A stretch of 46,254 nt of DNA from positions 1-46,254 of the forward strand of contig CACYXH010000007.1 of assembly GCA_902778245.1 (NCBI GenBank), read 5' to 3'. The number at the start of each line of letters is the position of its first letter. Within the stretch, counting starts at the first letter, position 1. Positions 25,638 to 34,812 of the stretch are shown one piece after another. Source of the DNA: an uncultured Lachnospiraceae bacterium. Its GTDB lineage: Bacteria > Bacillota > Clostridia > Lachnospirales > Lachnospiraceae. The translations under genes were made by a program, and so were the position numbers. The notes under the pieces are model-generated. The model was not told the origin of the DNA. It worked only from the letters and a program-made list of their open reading frames with translations, and did not search any database.

Positions 25638-26516
25638 TCATTTCGCGCTTGTCTTAAATACCCTCCATATTTCGTTCGGAGTGTGGGATATCTCTTTCTT
25701 TACCCTTACAAATCCCAATTTTTCTGCCAATCTCTGGGATGGATAGTTACCCTGATGAATCACCGCTGTAATATCGGGACAGCCCAACACTTCAAAGGCA
25801 TATTCCAAAATTGCTTTGCACGCTTCATAAGCATAACCACATTTCCGGTACTCGACGCCCATCAGATAGCCAATTTCAATTCTGCCCTGAGGCGAAATAT
25901 CATCAACTACGGGAGAGAGTCCGCATCGTCCTATGATCTCCCCTGTCTCCTTTTTCACTACCGACCATAAGCCAAAACCATAATAACGATATTGGCAGGC
26001 AATATACGCGAAAAATTTTTCCTTAGCTTCATTATAATCTTCCGTCATCGTCTCGGTATAGGTATCGCTGTTTGTTTCCCGCGATATCTGGTACAACTGC
26101 TCGAAGTCTCCATTCAAACTCTCCCGGATAATAAGGCGCTCCGTCTCCCGGATTACTACAGCCAGACCATGAAAACGGTGAAGAATGCCGAGAAAAAAGG
26201 CTGTATCCAGACCCTCAAAGGAATTTAATACCATCTCCACACCATCAAAATAATCTTCATTTCCCGGTCTCTGATATCCGACACAGCAGATCTCTTGCGA
26301 TTTCAACCGGCTCACCACTTCCGGGCAGTTGGTAACTATCAGAAGATTGTCTTTATAAACAACCCGCTTTGTTTTTCCTTCCTGATCCGTTCTTTCAAAT
26401 TTTTTAAATAGCCACCACACATGATCCGACCGAAAACCGCGAAGCAGTTCTTCTACCCCTGGAAGCATCATAAAATCGTTTTTTTCCATATCTTTCATAC
26501 AAAACAAAACGTCCAT
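25638..26516 (-). CDS. GNAT-family acetyltransferase with extra N-terminal domain
   Basis: A 292-residue protein. The C-terminal half (about 125-290) is a RimJ/RimL-type GNAT domain: ETERLIIRESLNGDFEQLY, EIIGRCGLSPV, EIGYLMGVEYRKCGYAYEAC (acetyl-CoA loop) and NYPSQRLAEKLGF. The first 120 residues (MLPGVEELLRGFRSDHV, VIVTNCPEVVSRL-like LLIVTNCPEVVSRLKSQ) look like a separate alpha/beta domain that recalls part of a HAD-like or nucleoside-binding fold, but I cannot name it. ATG at 26516 follows GGGGAG at 6 bases. The substrate is unknown. Confidence 0.8.
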   Translation of the reverse strand: MDVLFCMKDMEKNDFMMLPGVEELLRGFRSDHVWWLFKKFERTDQEGKTKRVVYKDNLLIVTNCPEVVSRLKSQEICCVGYQRPGNEDYFDGVEMVLNSFEGLDTAFFLGILHRFHGLAVVIRETERLIIRESLNGDFEQLYQISRETNSDTYTETMTEDYNEAKEKFFAYIACQYRYYGFGLWSVVKKETGEIIGRCGLSPVVDDISPQGRIEIGYLMGVEYRKCGYAYEACKAILEYAFEVLGCPDITAVIHQGNYPSQRLAEKLGFVRVKKEISHTPNEIWRVFKTSAK

Positions 26517-26574
26517 ATCTATCTCCCCGGCAAAACACTTCAAATTGCCCGTTCATAATAACGAAGCCACGGTC

Positions 26575-26624
26575 AAAAAGGGTTTCCGAAATTTTCCCCA
26601 AGGGAAAAGTTTCAGAAACCCTTT
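26575..26624 (-). terminator. Strong terminator at the end of the ribosomal cluster
   Basis: On the minus strand a 15-bp stem with one mismatch (26610-26624 with 26577-26591) encloses a second hairpin TTTTCCC/GGGAAAA and is followed by five T. It lies 14 bases after the rplQ stop. Confidence 0.9.
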
Positions 26625-26637
26625 CGTCATTGTTCTA

Positions 26638-27174
26638 TTAAACCAGCTCCAGAACTACTTCTATAGCTCCGTCACCACGACGCTGGCCAAGTTTTACGAT
26701 ACGAGTATAACCACCGTTACGACCTGCATACTTCGGCGCAATCTCTTCAAACAATTTTGCAGGAAGATCTACCTGTTTGGTATTTTTCTTTCTGCCTGCC
26801 GCCTCAGCCGGAACTTCTTTCACCGGATAGAGAACCTTCAGCATCTGACGTCTTGCATGCAGTCTGCTGGGCTTATCTTTCTTGATTTCCTTCTGGACAA
26901 GATCGTACTGTGTTTCTTTTTTGCCGTTTACTACTTCTTTTACTCTCTTACCATCTTTATCCTTACGCGGAACTTTTGCGGTAACAGTAACAGTCTCGTA
27001 GTTATCTTTCTCTTTGACAGCCAAGGCAATCAGTCCTTCTGCAATCTTACGAACTTCCTTTGCCTTTGCCTCTGTGGTAACAATCTTTCCTCTGTAGATC
27101 AGAGCAGTTACCTGGTTTCTGAGCAGAGCCTTTCTCTGGTCTGCCGGTCTGCTAAGTTTTCTATAACCTGACAT
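26638..27174 (-). CDS. rplQ: 50S ribosomal protein L17, long form
   Basis: The N-terminal part ([26 protein letters not shown] and [16 protein letters not shown]) is classic L17, which sits near the peptide exit region. At 178 residues it is about 55 longer than the Bacillus protein; the extra part is a lysine-rich insertion between about residues 65 and 125 ([19 protein letters not shown] and on). The C-terminal strand [17 protein letters not shown] is conserved. Long L17 forms are typical of Lachnospiraceae as far as I recall. Last gene of the alpha operon. Confidence 0.95.
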   Translation of the reverse strand: MSGYRKLSRPADQRKALLRNQVTALIYRGKIVTTEAKAKEVRKIAEGLIALAVKEKDNYETVTVTAKVPRKDKDGKRVKEVVNGKKETQYDLVQKEIKKDKPSRLHARRQMLKVLYPVKEVPAEAAGRKKNTKQVDLPAKLFEEIAPKYAGRNGGYTRIVKLGQRRGDGAIEVVLELV

Positions 27175-27256
27175 TATAATTCTCCTCCATTCTGGAACAT
27201 CCCCGCACGCTCATCGGTCTTACTGCGCGAATGCTGTCTATTTCCATATAGATATC

Positions 27257-28216
27257 TCATTCTTCGCTGGGGTTCAACTGTAACCCAAGCTCTTTTAACT
27301 TCGCCAGCACTTCCTCCAATGACTTGCGTCCAAGGTTGCGAACCTTCATCATATCTTCCGGAGTCTTGTTGCACAGTTCTTCTACCGTATTAATACCCGC
27401 TCTCTTCAGACAATTATAGGAACGAACGGACAATTCCAGTTCGTCGATGTTCATTTCCATCACTTTTTCCTTTTCATTGTCTTCCTGAACACTCATAACC
27501 TCCACAGATTTGGCATTTTCAGACAAGTCTACGAACAGGCTCAGATGTTCACTGAGAACTTTAGCCGCAAGGCTCACTGCGTCATCTGGAGCTAACGTTC
27601 CATTGGTAAACACATCAAGCGTCAGTTTATCATAATCAGTCACCTGGCCCACACGGGTGTTCTCTACCGTCATATTCACACGCTCTACCGGTGTGTAGAT
27701 CGCGTCTACTGCGATCACACCGATGGGCATGTCGTCTTTTTTACCCTTATCAGCGCTCACATAGCCTCTTCCATCGGTTATGGTGAGTTCCATATAAAGT
27801 TTGCTGTCAGCACCGCCATTCAGGGTAGCAATCACCTGATCCGGATTCATGATCTCGATATCCTGATCCACCTGAATGTCAGCTGCCGTCACTGTTCCTT
27901 CGCCTTCAAATTCTATATAAGCGGTCTTTGCTTCATTCGTCTCACTGGTATTTTTGATAGCCAGCGATTTAATGTTCATGATGATCTCTGTGACGTCTTC
28001 TTTCACTCCGGGAATGGAGCTGAACTCATGCAGCACACCGTCAATCTTGACCTGGCTCACTGCAGCTCCCGGCAGAGAAGAGAGCATGATTCTTCTCAGG
28101 GAATTACCCAGCGTCGTACCATAGCCGCGTTCTAACGGTTCTACTACAAATCTTCCGTATTTTTTGTCCTCAGACATCTCAGCTATTTCAATTTTAGGTT
28201 TGTTGAAATCGAACAA
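27257..28216 (-). CDS. rpoA: RNA polymerase alpha subunit
   Basis: Scaffold for assembly of RNA polymerase and contact for UP elements and activators. The N-terminal domain starts [13 protein letters not shown] and includes [20 protein letters not shown]; the C-terminal domain (from about 245) has [17 protein letters not shown] and [15 protein letters not shown] choose the TTG at 28216 (319 residues): GGAGG lies 8 bases before it, inside the otherwise possible longer frame from 28243. It is followed by rplQ at an 82-base gap. Confidence 0.95.
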   Translation of the reverse strand: MFDFNKPKIEIAEMSEDKKYGRFVVEPLERGYGTTLGNSLRRIMLSSLPGAAVSQVKIDGVLHEFSSIPGVKEDVTEIIMNIKSLAIKNTSETNEAKTAYIEFEGEGTVTAADIQVDQDIEIMNPDQVIATLNGGADSKLYMELTITDGRGYVSADKGKKDDMPIGVIAVDAIYTPVERVNMTVENTRVGQVTDYDKLTLDVFTNGTLAPDDAVSLAAKVLSEHLSLFVDLSENAKSVEVMSVQEDNEKEKVMEMNIDELELSVRSYNCLKRAGINTVEELCNKTPEDMMKVRNLGRKSLEEVLAKLKELGLQLNPSEE

Positions 28217-28267
28217 TCTTAGCCCCTCCTTTTGGGTAATCATATTTTTGAGGGTGGCGAATCGCTA

Positions 28268-28861
28268 TTACTTAGAGTACAGCTCGACGATAAGCACTTC
28301 GTTTACCGGAACATCAATGGCATCTCTGGACGGAAGCTCTTTTACAGTGCCTTTCAGAGCTTCAGCGTCTGCTTCCAGCCATTCCGGAACCAGTCTTCCA
28401 CCGGTTACTTCCAGAATATCTTTATATCTCTGGGAGCCCTTGCATTTTTCTTTGATCTCGATGGTATCACCAGCCTTTACCAGATAGGACGGGATGTTTA
28501 CCTGCTTGCCGTTTACTAGCACATGCTTATGGTCAACAATCTGACGCGCTTCTTTTCTGGTTCTTGCGAAGCCAAGGCGGAAGATCACATTGTCCAGCCT
28601 GCTCTCCAACATAATCATCAGATTCGGGCCTGTCATACCCGGCATCTTATCTGCTTTCTTATAGTAATTCCGGAACGGTTTCTCCAGAACACCATAGATA
28701 AATTTTGCTTTCTGTTTTTCTCTCAGCTGCAGACCGTATTCACTCACTTTACGGTTTGCACGTTTCAACTCTCTGTTAGATTTTTTATCAATTCCCAAAT
28801 ATACCGGATCAAGACCAAGTGATCTGCATCTTTTAAGTACAGGAACTCTGTTAACTGCCAT
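28268..28861 (-). CDS. rpsD: 30S ribosomal protein S4
   Basis: Primary 16S rRNA-binding and assembly protein. It has 197 residues; the S4 RNA-binding domain is seen at [20 protein letters not shown] and [18 protein letters not shown]. It lacks the N-terminal zinc cysteines, so it is the zinc-independent form. Unlike Bacillus, where rpsD is away from the alpha operon, it lies here between rpsK and rpoA. S4 is the classical autoregulator of the alpha operon in enterobacteria. Confidence 0.96.
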   Translation of the reverse strand: MAVNRVPVLKRCRSLGLDPVYLGIDKKSNRELKRANRKVSEYGLQLREKQKAKFIYGVLEKPFRNYYKKADKMPGMTGPNLMIMLESRLDNVIFRLGFARTRKEARQIVDHKHVLVNGKQVNIPSYLVKAGDTIEIKEKCKGSQRYKDILEVTGGRLVPEWLEADAEALKGTVKELPSRDAIDVPVNEVLIVELYSK

Positions 28862-28880
28862 ATCCTATAGCACCTCCTAA

Positions 28881-29276
28881 TTAGACTCTTCTGCGTTTTG
28901 GCGGGCGGCATCCGTTGTGCGGCACCGGGGTTACGTCTCTGATACTTACTACTTCCAGTCCGTTTGCGGAAAGCGCACGGATAGCAGCTTCTCTTCCAGA
29001 ACCCGGTCCTTTTACGAACACATCTACTGTTTTTAAGCCATGAACCAACGCTGCTTTTGTAGCAGTCTCTGCAGCCATCTGTGCTGCATAAGGAGTAGAT
29101 TTTCTTGAACCTCTAAAGCCAAGACCACCGGCACTTGCCCATGATAAAGCATTTCCCTGCGCATCCGTCAGAGTAACGATCGTGTTATTAAAGGATGACT
29201 GGATATGTGCCTGTCCCCGTTCAACGTTCTTTTTGACACGTTTTTTGGTCACTTTTTTCGTAACTTTTTTTGCCAT
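28881..29276 (-). CDS. rpsK: 30S ribosomal protein S11
   Basis: Platform protein of the small subunit, 131 residues. The lysine-rich start ([20 protein letters not shown]) is followed by the conserved [30 protein letters not shown] and the C-terminal [18 protein letters not shown]. 19 bases separate it from rpsD. Confidence 0.97.
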   Translation of the reverse strand: MAKKVTKKVTKKRVKKNVERGQAHIQSSFNNTIVTLTDAQGNALSWASAGGLGFRGSRKSTPYAAQMAAETATKAALVHGLKTVDVFVKGPGSGREAAIRALSANGLEVVSIRDVTPVPHNGCRPPKRRRV

Positions 29277-29305
29277 TTAAACTAACCTACTTTCTCGATG
29301 ATCGA

Positions 29306-29677
29306 TTATTTCTTCTTATTTGCTACTGTTCTCTTCGGTCCCTTGCGGGTTCTTGCGTTCGTCTTCGTCTTCTGTCCACGAACCGGAAGACCTTTTCTGT
29401 GACGGATACCTCTATAGCACCCGATCTCCTGAAGTCTCTTGATGTTCATCGCGATGTCACGACGAAGATCACCCTCTACCATGACGCCCTGTTCCTCAAT
29501 GGCGACACGGATCTTATCAACTTCTTCGTCTGTCAAATCTCTGACACGAGTGTCAGGATTTACATTAGCTGCCTCGAGAATCTTGTTTGAGGTTGCTCTA
29601 CCGATACCGTAGATGTACGTCAAACCGATCTCTACACGTTTTTCTCTTGGTAAGTCTACACCAGCAATACGAGCCAT
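29306..29677 (-). CDS. rpsM: 30S ribosomal protein S13
   Basis: Head protein of the small subunit that contacts the large subunit and P-site tRNA, 123 residues. [20 protein letters not shown] starts the protein; [20 protein letters not shown] closes it. The ATG at 29677 has GGAGGAAAATTAC directly upstream. The frame stays open to 29956, but the extra 93 codons have no ribosome binding site and no similarity to S13, so I treat them as spacer. Confidence 0.96.
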   Translation of the reverse strand: MARIAGVDLPREKRVEIGLTYIYGIGRATSNKILEAANVNPDTRVRDLTDEEVDKIRVAIEEQGVMVEGDLRRDIAMNIKRLQEIGCYRGIRHRKGLPVRGQKTKTNARTRKGPKRTVANKKK

Positions 29678-30022
29678 GTAATTTTCCTCCATTTTCCTGG
29701 GACGCCATGCCAAGAAGCGTCCGTTTATTGTCTCTAATTGGGGTGTAACATAGACACCCAGCCGCTCCCGCAGCCTTTCCAACCCATTAAGCCGTGAGCC
29801 CGAAGCTCTTGCAACGCATTCACCGATCTTACGTGTATAGCGGATTTGACGTAAAATGGGGATGAATACTTCATCCGATGCAGTCAATCCTGAGCTGGTA
29901 TTAAAAGCCAATATCTCAACGAAATAACAGAAATTATTAAAATCCCATAATTCCATCTTATATTGTATACAGTGTCACAGCCCTCCGGGCAGTCTCACTG
30001 TCGCCGCTACTTTTAATGTTGC
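29678..30022 (-). promoter_or_regulatory. Large structured spacer before rpsM (candidate r-protein leader)
   Basis: This 345-bp gap lies between rpmJ and rpsM, genes normally separated by a few tens of bases in Firmicutes. It contains at least four inverted repeats: GGACGC/GCGTCC (29700-29722), GGGTGT/ACACCC (29741-29759), GGATGAA/TTCATCC with a 3-base loop (29860-29876), and a long helix from ACAGTG to CACTGT with inner GCCC/GGGC (29969-30001). Being inside the transcript of the alpha operon and just before rpsM, it is positioned like the S4-regulated leader of enterobacteria. The family is not known to me. A spurious open frame runs through it. Confidence 0.55.
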
Positions 30023-30136
30023 TTAACCCTGTCTCTGTTTGTGCTTGGGATTCTCGCAGATAATCCGGATGCTTCCCTTTCTCTTGATAACTTTGCACTT
30101 TTCACAGATGGGTTTCACTGATGATCTAACCTTCAT
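30023..30136 (-). CDS. rpmJ: 50S ribosomal protein L36
   Basis: A 37-residue protein read as [20 protein letters not shown] and on to NPKHKQRQG. The zinc ligands C-x2-C (11, 14), Cys27 and His32 are all present, so it is the zinc-containing form. The ATG at 30136 follows AAAGGAGGATTAACC. First gene after the internal promoter. Confidence 0.95.
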   Translation of the reverse strand: MKVRSSVKPICEKCKVIKRKGSIRIICENPKHKQRQG

Positions 30137-30219
30137 GGTTAATCCTCCTTTCACCTTTGCTGTTGTATTTTGGGCACAAAAAGACACACTTGTCCCCTGC
30201 TCACAAAAGTACGTATAAC

Positions 30220-30248
30220 ATTATATTATGTCTTTCCAGAAAATGCAA
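30220..30248 (-). promoter_or_regulatory. Internal sigma-A promoter of the alpha operon
   Basis: Minus-strand TTGCAT (30243-30248) and a perfect TATAAT (30220-30225) with a 17-base spacer, about 84 bases before rpmJ and downstream of the infA terminator. Confidence 0.8.
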
Positions 30249-30281
30249 GCATTTTTTCTCAAAAAACACCTTATCTATGCC

Positions 30282-30313
30282 AAAAGAAGCTGCCTCAACT
30301 ACCCGGCAGCTTC
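30282..30313 (-). terminator. Terminator after infA
   Basis: A perfect 9-bp stem GAAGCTGCC/GGCAGCTTC (30286-30294 with 30305-30313) followed on the minus strand by TTTT (30282-30285), 17 bases after the infA stop. The T-run is short, so readthrough is likely. Confidence 0.7.
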
Positions 30314-30330
30314 GATATTTCTTCCTTACT

Positions 30331-30549
30331 CTATTTGTCTCTCCAGATAATTCTTCCTTTGGAAAGGTCATAAGGCGATAACTCGATGGTCACTTTGTCA
30401 CCCGGAAGGATTCGAATGAAATTCATACGAAGTTTACCGCTGATATGAGCCAGTACCACATGTTTGTTTTCCAGTTCTACCTTAAACATTGCGTTGGGAA
30501 GTTTCTCCAGCACAGTACCTTCTACTTCAATCACGTCTGCCTTTGACAT
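30331..30549 (-). CDS. infA: Translation initiation factor IF-1
   Basis: A 72-residue OB-fold protein that binds the A site of the 30S subunit during initiation. [20 protein letters not shown] and the [19 protein letters not shown] core are unmistakable. AAGGAGG precedes the ATG. It is followed by a terminator that separates it from rpmJ. Confidence 0.97.
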   Translation of the reverse strand: MSKADVIEVEGTVLEKLPNAMFKVELENKHVVLAHISGKLRMNFIRILPGDKVTIELSPYDLSKGRIIWRDK

Positions 30550-30567
30550 GCATGAACCTCCTTAACA

Positions 30568-30828
30568 TTATAGGCTTTCATAAATTTTCAAAATTTTTCT
30601 AACATCTGCATCGTCCCTGATCTTTGACATACGGTCGGTCAATTCTGCGGAAAGATGTTTGATGAGCTGTACGTGCTTCTGATTTTTCTTTTTTGGGCGC
30701 GCCAGCAGTTTCGTTGATCCGTCAACCAGATACAAACAATCATTCTCCTGTTCTAGAACAACGTATCGTTTTCCTTTATCGTGACCGGCAAGTGAAGTTG
30801 CGAGCATTTCTGCCTGATATAATTTCAT
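30568..30828 (-). CDS. KOW-domain RNA-binding protein (L14e-like)
   Basis: An 86-residue basic protein with a KOW-type start (MKLYQAEMLATSLAGHDKGK) followed by YLVDGSTKLLARPKKKNQKHVQLI. Homologous small KOW proteins sit between map and infA in many Firmicutes (YbzG of Bacillus). It probably binds rRNA or ribosomal proteins, but the precise role is unclear. I start at the ATG with AGGTGG upstream; a GTG three codons earlier is just after the map stop. Confidence 0.88.
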   Translation of the reverse strand: MKLYQAEMLATSLAGHDKGKRYVVLEQENDCLYLVDGSTKLLARPKKKNQKHVQLIKHLSAELTDRMSKIRDDADVRKILKIYESL

Positions 30829-30837
30829 AGTATCCAC

Positions 30838-31593
30838 CTACTTGCTCAACGTCAATATTTCCGGATCACCGTCCGTAATCAGGATTGTGTTCTCATAATG
30901 CGCGGACAGGGAACCATCAGCAGTCACTACCGTCCAGTCATCGTCCAGCCATTCTACTTCCCAGGTTCCGGCATCAATCATGGGCTCAATAGCCAAAGTC
31001 ATACCCGGCACCAGGCGAATACCCCGCCGCTTTTGGGCAAAATTCGGTATCTGTGGATCCTCATGAAGGGAGGTTCCAATACCATGACCTACCATATCCC
31101 TCACAACACCATACCCAAAAGATTCTGCGTAGGCGCCAATCGCAGCCGATATCTCATGCAAATGGTGGCCTGCCCTGGCAAATTCAATGCCTTTAAAGAA
31201 ACTTTCTCTGGTGACATCAATGAGCTTCTGTGCCTCCGGAGATATCTGTCCAACACCGTAGGTACGAGCCGCATCAGAATGCCATCCTTTGTAGATCAAT
31301 CCGGCATCCAGGCTCACGATATCGCCCTCTTTCAGAAACCGGCTTTTTTTCGGAATACCATGAACCACCTCATCGTTCACCGACACACAGATAGAAGCCG
31401 GGTATCCGTTATAATTCAGGAAGTTCGGAACACATCCAAGGCTCCGGATCAACCGCTCGCCCTCCCGGTCAATATCTAATGTAGATATCCCCGGTTTGAT
31501 CATGTTCGCCAGTTCATCATGTACAATTTCAAGAAGCCTTCCAGCTTCTCTCATCAGTGCTATTTCTGATGCAGATTTTACTGTTACTGACAT
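30838..31593 (-). CDS. map: Methionine aminopeptidase, type I
   Basis: Removes the N-terminal methionine of new proteins. It has 251 residues. The metal ligands are visible: two aspartates in SLDAGLIYKGWHSDAARTYG, His in MVGHGIGTSLHEDP, Glu in TLAIEPMI and the last Glu in HYENTILI. It follows adk with 4 bases between, with GGAGAG inside the end of adk. Confidence 0.96.
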   Translation of the reverse strand: MSVTVKSASEIALMREAGRLLEIVHDELANMIKPGISTLDIDREGERLIRSLGCVPNFLNYNGYPASICVSVNDEVVHGIPKKSRFLKEGDIVSLDAGLIYKGWHSDAARTYGVGQISPEAQKLIDVTRESFFKGIEFARAGHHLHEISAAIGAYAESFGYGVVRDMVGHGIGTSLHEDPQIPNFAQKRRGIRLVPGMTLAIEPMIDAGTWEVEWLDDDWTVVTADGSLSAHYENTILITDGDPEILTLSK

Positions 31594-31597
31594 ACAA

Positions 31598-32242
31598 TTA
31601 CTCTCCTAAAATCTTGACAATGGCCGCAAATACATCTTCCATATCCACAGTGCCATCTACAGTCCTGAGCACTCCGGCCTTCTCATAGTAGTCAATCAAC
31701 GGCTGTGTTTGGTCATGATATACCGTTAAGCGCTTCTGTACCGTTTCCGGCTGATCATCATCTCTCAAAATCAGCTTTTCTCCACAGGCATCGCAGATGT
31801 CTGCCGTCTTCGGCATATTATAAACAATATGGTAGGTAGCTCCGCAGCCCACACAGGCTCTTCTTCCACCCATACGATTTACAATATTTTTATCCGGAAC
31901 ATCTACATTAATGGCGTAATCAATCTCTGTTCCCATTTTGTTCAGAGCAGCGGTCAACGCCTCCGCCTGAGGAATCGTCCGTGGAAAACCGTCCAGAATA
32001 TAACCGTCTCTGCAGTCTTCCTGCGCAATACGGTCTACGACAAGATCGCAGGTAAGTTCATCCGGAACCAGAAGTCCCTGATCCATGAATGATTTTGCTT
32101 TCTTTCCCAGTTCTGTGCCGTTTTTAATGTTTGCTCTGAAAATATCACCTGTCGAAATATGGGGAATGGAATACTTTTTCGCAAGCATTTTTGCCTGCGT
32201 TCCTTTTCCCGCGCCAGGTGCTCCAAGCATAATGATCTTCAT
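31598..32242 (-). CDS. adk: Adenylate kinase
   Basis: Equilibrates ATP, ADP and AMP. It has 214 residues, the long form. P-loop [10 protein letters not shown] lies at residues 7-16, and the LID domain carries a zinc site of four cysteines (130, 133, 150, 153), as in Gram-positive enzymes. DGFPRT near 84-89 binds AMP. Embedded in the spc operon after secY, as usual. Confidence 0.97.
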   Translation of the reverse strand: MKIIMLGAPGAGKGTQAKMLAKKYSIPHISTGDIFRANIKNGTELGKKAKSFMDQGLLVPDELTCDLVVDRIAQEDCRDGYILDGFPRTIPQAEALTAALNKMGTEIDYAINVDVPDKNIVNRMGGRRACVGCGATYHIVYNMPKTADICDACGEKLILRDDDQPETVQKRLTVYHDQTQPLIDYYEKAGVLRTVDGTVDMEDVFAAIVKILGE

Positions 32243-32266
32243 ATGGTTTGCCTTTCTTTGAAAGAT

Positions 32267-32295
32267 GGGGCTGTCGCGCTTTATGCAACAGCCCC
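32267..32295 (-). terminator. Hairpin between secY and adk
   Basis: GGGGCTGT (32267-32274) pairs with ACAGCCCC (32288-32295) around a 13-base loop. On the minus strand it is followed by ATCTTTC, a poor T-run, so it is more likely an attenuator or mRNA-processing hairpin than a full stop. Confidence 0.55.
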
Positions 32296-32305
32296 AGTAG
32301 AATTA

Positions 32306-33622
32306 CTATTCGCTGAGGAATCCCTTGTAGTTTCTAACTACCATCTGAGATTCAATCTGTTTTAACGTTTCCAGGATTACTCCCACGATAATGATGATGG
32401 AAGTACCGCCAAAGGAAACATATGCGCCGAATACGCCGTTAAAGAAGATTGGGATCAGCACTACAATGGTCAGACCAGCAGCGCCAATAAATACGATGTA
32501 TCCGAGAATCTTATTCAGATAATCCGTGGTGGGTTTGCCGGGACGGATACCCGGGATAAAGCCGCCCTGTTTCTTCATGTTATCCGCTACTTCAATCGGA
32601 TTAAAAGTGATGGAAGTATAGAAATACGCAAAGAAAATGATCAATACAATATATAAGACTAATCCCACGGAATATACCGGTTCACTAAATTTAAACCAGT
32701 TGTTCTGGTTCAACATTCCTAAGACCGTAGCCCCAACACCGCTGGCAGACTTTCCGGTAAAGGAAAGAATGATCTGCGGAATGGACATCAGCGAAGAAGC
32801 GAAGATAACCGGAATAACGCCGGCAGTATTCACTTTCAGAGGAATAAAGGTAGACTGTCCACCCACCAGTTTTCTTCCCTGCATCTTTTTTGCATATTGA
32901 ACCGGGATCCTTCTTGTGGCATCGTTCAGCACGATTACGAGAACGATAGTCAGAAGAATAACACCTATGATGATCAGCGCTGCCAACAGACCTTTTGCAA
33001 CTGTTTTTCCCTTTACAAAAGTCTCAAACAATGACGCGATATCCTGCGGTACCCGGGAGAGAATGTTGATCATCAGGACAATGGAAATACCATTTCCAAC
33101 GCCTTTCTCCGTAATTCTCTCACCAACCCACATCAGAAAAGCAGAACCAGCCGTCAATGCCACAACTACGGTCAGACTGTTCAGGAAATTTACATTCTGG
33201 ATCAACCCTGATCTGCCAAAACCGATGGTCATGGCAATACTCTCAAACAGAGCCAAACCCACCGTCAGATAACGGGTAATGGTCTGGATTTTCTTTCTGC
33301 CGTCCTCTCCATCACGATGCATCTCCTCCAGCTTGGGAATAGCGATCGTGAGAAGCTGCATGATAATAGATGAAGTAATGTACGGTGTGATGTTCAGTGC
33401 AAAGATGGACATTTTTTCAAAAGATCCACCCGTAAAAGCGGAGAAAAAGTTAAATGCTCCATTGGTCTGCTGACTTGCAAACCAATTACTGAAATACTCT
33501 CTGTTCACACCGGGTACCGGAAGCTGTGAACCAAATCTGACCACTATCAGCATTAAGAAAGTGAACAACAGTTTTTTTCTGATGTCTTTGATTTTAAATG
33601 CATTGCGCAGCGTCTCTAACAT
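32306..33622 (-). CDS. secY: Preprotein translocase subunit SecY
   Basis: The protein-conducting channel of the membrane, 438 residues with ten predicted transmembrane segments. Signature parts: RFGSQLPVPGVN near residue 30, FSAFTGGSFEKMSIFALNI in the plug/TM2 region, and FNPIEVADNMKKQGGFIPGI in the cytoplasmic loop that contacts the ribosome and SecA. Its ATG overlaps the rplO stop by one base (TAATG), so the two are coupled. Confidence 0.97.
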   Translation of the reverse strand: MLETLRNAFKIKDIRKKLLFTFLMLIVVRFGSQLPVPGVNREYFSNWFASQQTNGAFNFFSAFTGGSFEKMSIFALNITPYITSSIIMQLLTIAIPKLEEMHRDGEDGRKKIQTITRYLTVGLALFESIAMTIGFGRSGLIQNVNFLNSLTVVVALTAGSAFLMWVGERITEKGVGNGISIVLMINILSRVPQDIASLFETFVKGKTVAKGLLAALIIIGVILLTIVLVIVLNDATRRIPVQYAKKMQGRKLVGGQSTFIPLKVNTAGVIPVIFASSLMSIPQIILSFTGKSASGVGATVLGMLNQNNWFKFSEPVYSVGLVLYIVLIIFFAYFYTSITFNPIEVADNMKKQGGFIPGIRPGKPTTDYLNKILGYIVFIGAAGLTIVVLIPIFFNGVFGAYVSFGGTSIIIIVGVILETLKQIESQMVVRNYKGFLSE

Positions 33623-34062
33623 TAGATCACCTCTGCTTTTCCACCAAGTTCCTCAATCTTAGCCTTAGCGCTCTCGCTGTACGCGTTCACCTTGACATTC
33701 AGCTTCTTGGTCAATGTGCCGTTCCCAAGGATCTTTACACCATCTTTGGAATCCTTGACGATGCCGTTCTCCAGAAGAGCCTCTACAGTAACTTCTGCCC
33801 CGTCCTCAAATACTTCCAGTGCTCCCAGATTGATTGCTTCGATTTCCAGTCTGTTTCTGTTCTTGAATCCTCTCTTAGGAAGTCTCCTATACAAAGGCAT
33901 CTGTCCACCTTCAAAACCAATTCTTGGTGCTCCGGAACGTGCCTTCTGACCCTTATGTCCCTTGCCGGCTGTCTTGCCGTTACCTGAACCGTGTCCACGT
34001 CCTCTTCTGAAATTATCGCTCTGTACAGAACCTGCAGCAGGGCTTAAATTTGATAAATCCAT
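33622..34062 (-). CDS. rplO: 50S ribosomal protein L15
   Basis: A 146-residue 23S rRNA-binding assembly protein. [20 protein letters not shown] and [20 protein letters not shown] are hallmark sequences. The stop TAA shares a base with the secY ATG. Confidence 0.97.
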   Translation of the reverse strand: MDLSNLSPAAGSVQSDNFRRGRGHGSGNGKTAGKGHKGQKARSGAPRIGFEGGQMPLYRRLPKRGFKNRNRLEIEAINLGALEVFEDGAEVTVEALLENGIVKDSKDGVKILGNGTLTKKLNVKVNAYSESAKAKIEELGGKAEVI

Positions 34063-34087
34063 CGTGACACCTCCTTATCTGTAATGA

Positions 34088-34270
34088 TTAGATTTCTTCT
34101 ACTTTTACTAAATGCTGTACCTGAGCAACCATGCCTCTTACAGCTGCATTATCCGGCAGTTCAACGGTCTTGTTCAGCTTCTTTAAACCAAGAGCTGTAA
34201 CAGTCGCACGATGCTTCGGAATTGCGCCGATGGTTGATTTTACTAATGTGATTTTTAATTTATCTGCCAT
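34088..34270 (-). CDS. rpmD: 50S ribosomal protein L30
   Basis: A 60-residue protein, [20 protein letters not shown] followed by [22 protein letters not shown] precedes the ATG at 34270; the longer frame to 34327 overlaps rpsE and lacks a site. Confidence 0.96.
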   Translation of the reverse strand: MADKLKITLVKSTIGAIPKHRATVTALGLKKLNKTVELPDNAAVRGMVAQVQHLVKVEEI

Positions 34271-34283
34271 TTTCAATTCCTCC

Positions 34284-34793
34284 TTAACCCAGAATCTCTT
34301 CAACAGATTTTCCGCGAAGTTTTGCAACTTCTTCCGGGCTCTTCAGCTGTTTCAAAGCATCCAGAGTAGCCAGGACAACGTTCTGCTTGTTGTTGGAGCC
34401 TAAGGATTTTGTACGGATGTTTTTAATGCCAGCTAACTCCAGCACTGTACGAGCCGGACCGCCTGCGATGATACCTGTACCTTCCGGAGCTCTCTTCAGC
34501 AACACGGATGCACCGCCGAACTTGCCAATAAAATCATGCGGTACGCTGGCGTATTCGTCCATGGCCACATTGATCAGTTTTTTCATGGCATCTTCTTTGC
34601 CTTTGCGGATCGCTTCCGGAATTTCAGTGGCTTTTCCAAGACCAGCACCTACATGTCCATTGCCATCGCCTACTACAACCAGAGCTGTGAAACGCATGTT
34701 ACGTCCGCCTTTAACAACCTTGGTTACGCGTTTGATTGACACTACTTTGTCGTTCAGTTCAAACTGACTAGCATCAATGATTTCATGTCTCAT
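34284..34793 (-). CDS. rpsE: 30S ribosomal protein S5
   Basis: A 169-residue protein of the decoding-region fidelity set. The S5 N-terminal domain ([37 protein letters not shown]-like [20 protein letters not shown]) and the C-terminal domain ([19 protein letters not shown]) are intact. Confidence 0.97.
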   Translation of the reverse strand: MRHEIIDASQFELNDKVVSIKRVTKVVKGGRNMRFTALVVVGDGNGHVGAGLGKATEIPEAIRKGKEDAMKKLINVAMDEYASVPHDFIGKFGGASVLLKRAPEGTGIIAGGPARTVLELAGIKNIRTKSLGSNNKQNVVLATLDALKQLKSPEEVAKLRGKSVEEILG

Positions 34794-34812
34794 GTGTCTT
34801 TTCCTTCCTTTC

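Noticed and set aside
29678-29956. In-frame 93-codon extension upstream of rpsM
   Set aside because: There is no ribosome binding site at its start, the sequence is not S13-like, and the true rpsM start has a strong GGAGG. The hairpins in this stretch fit RNA structure better.
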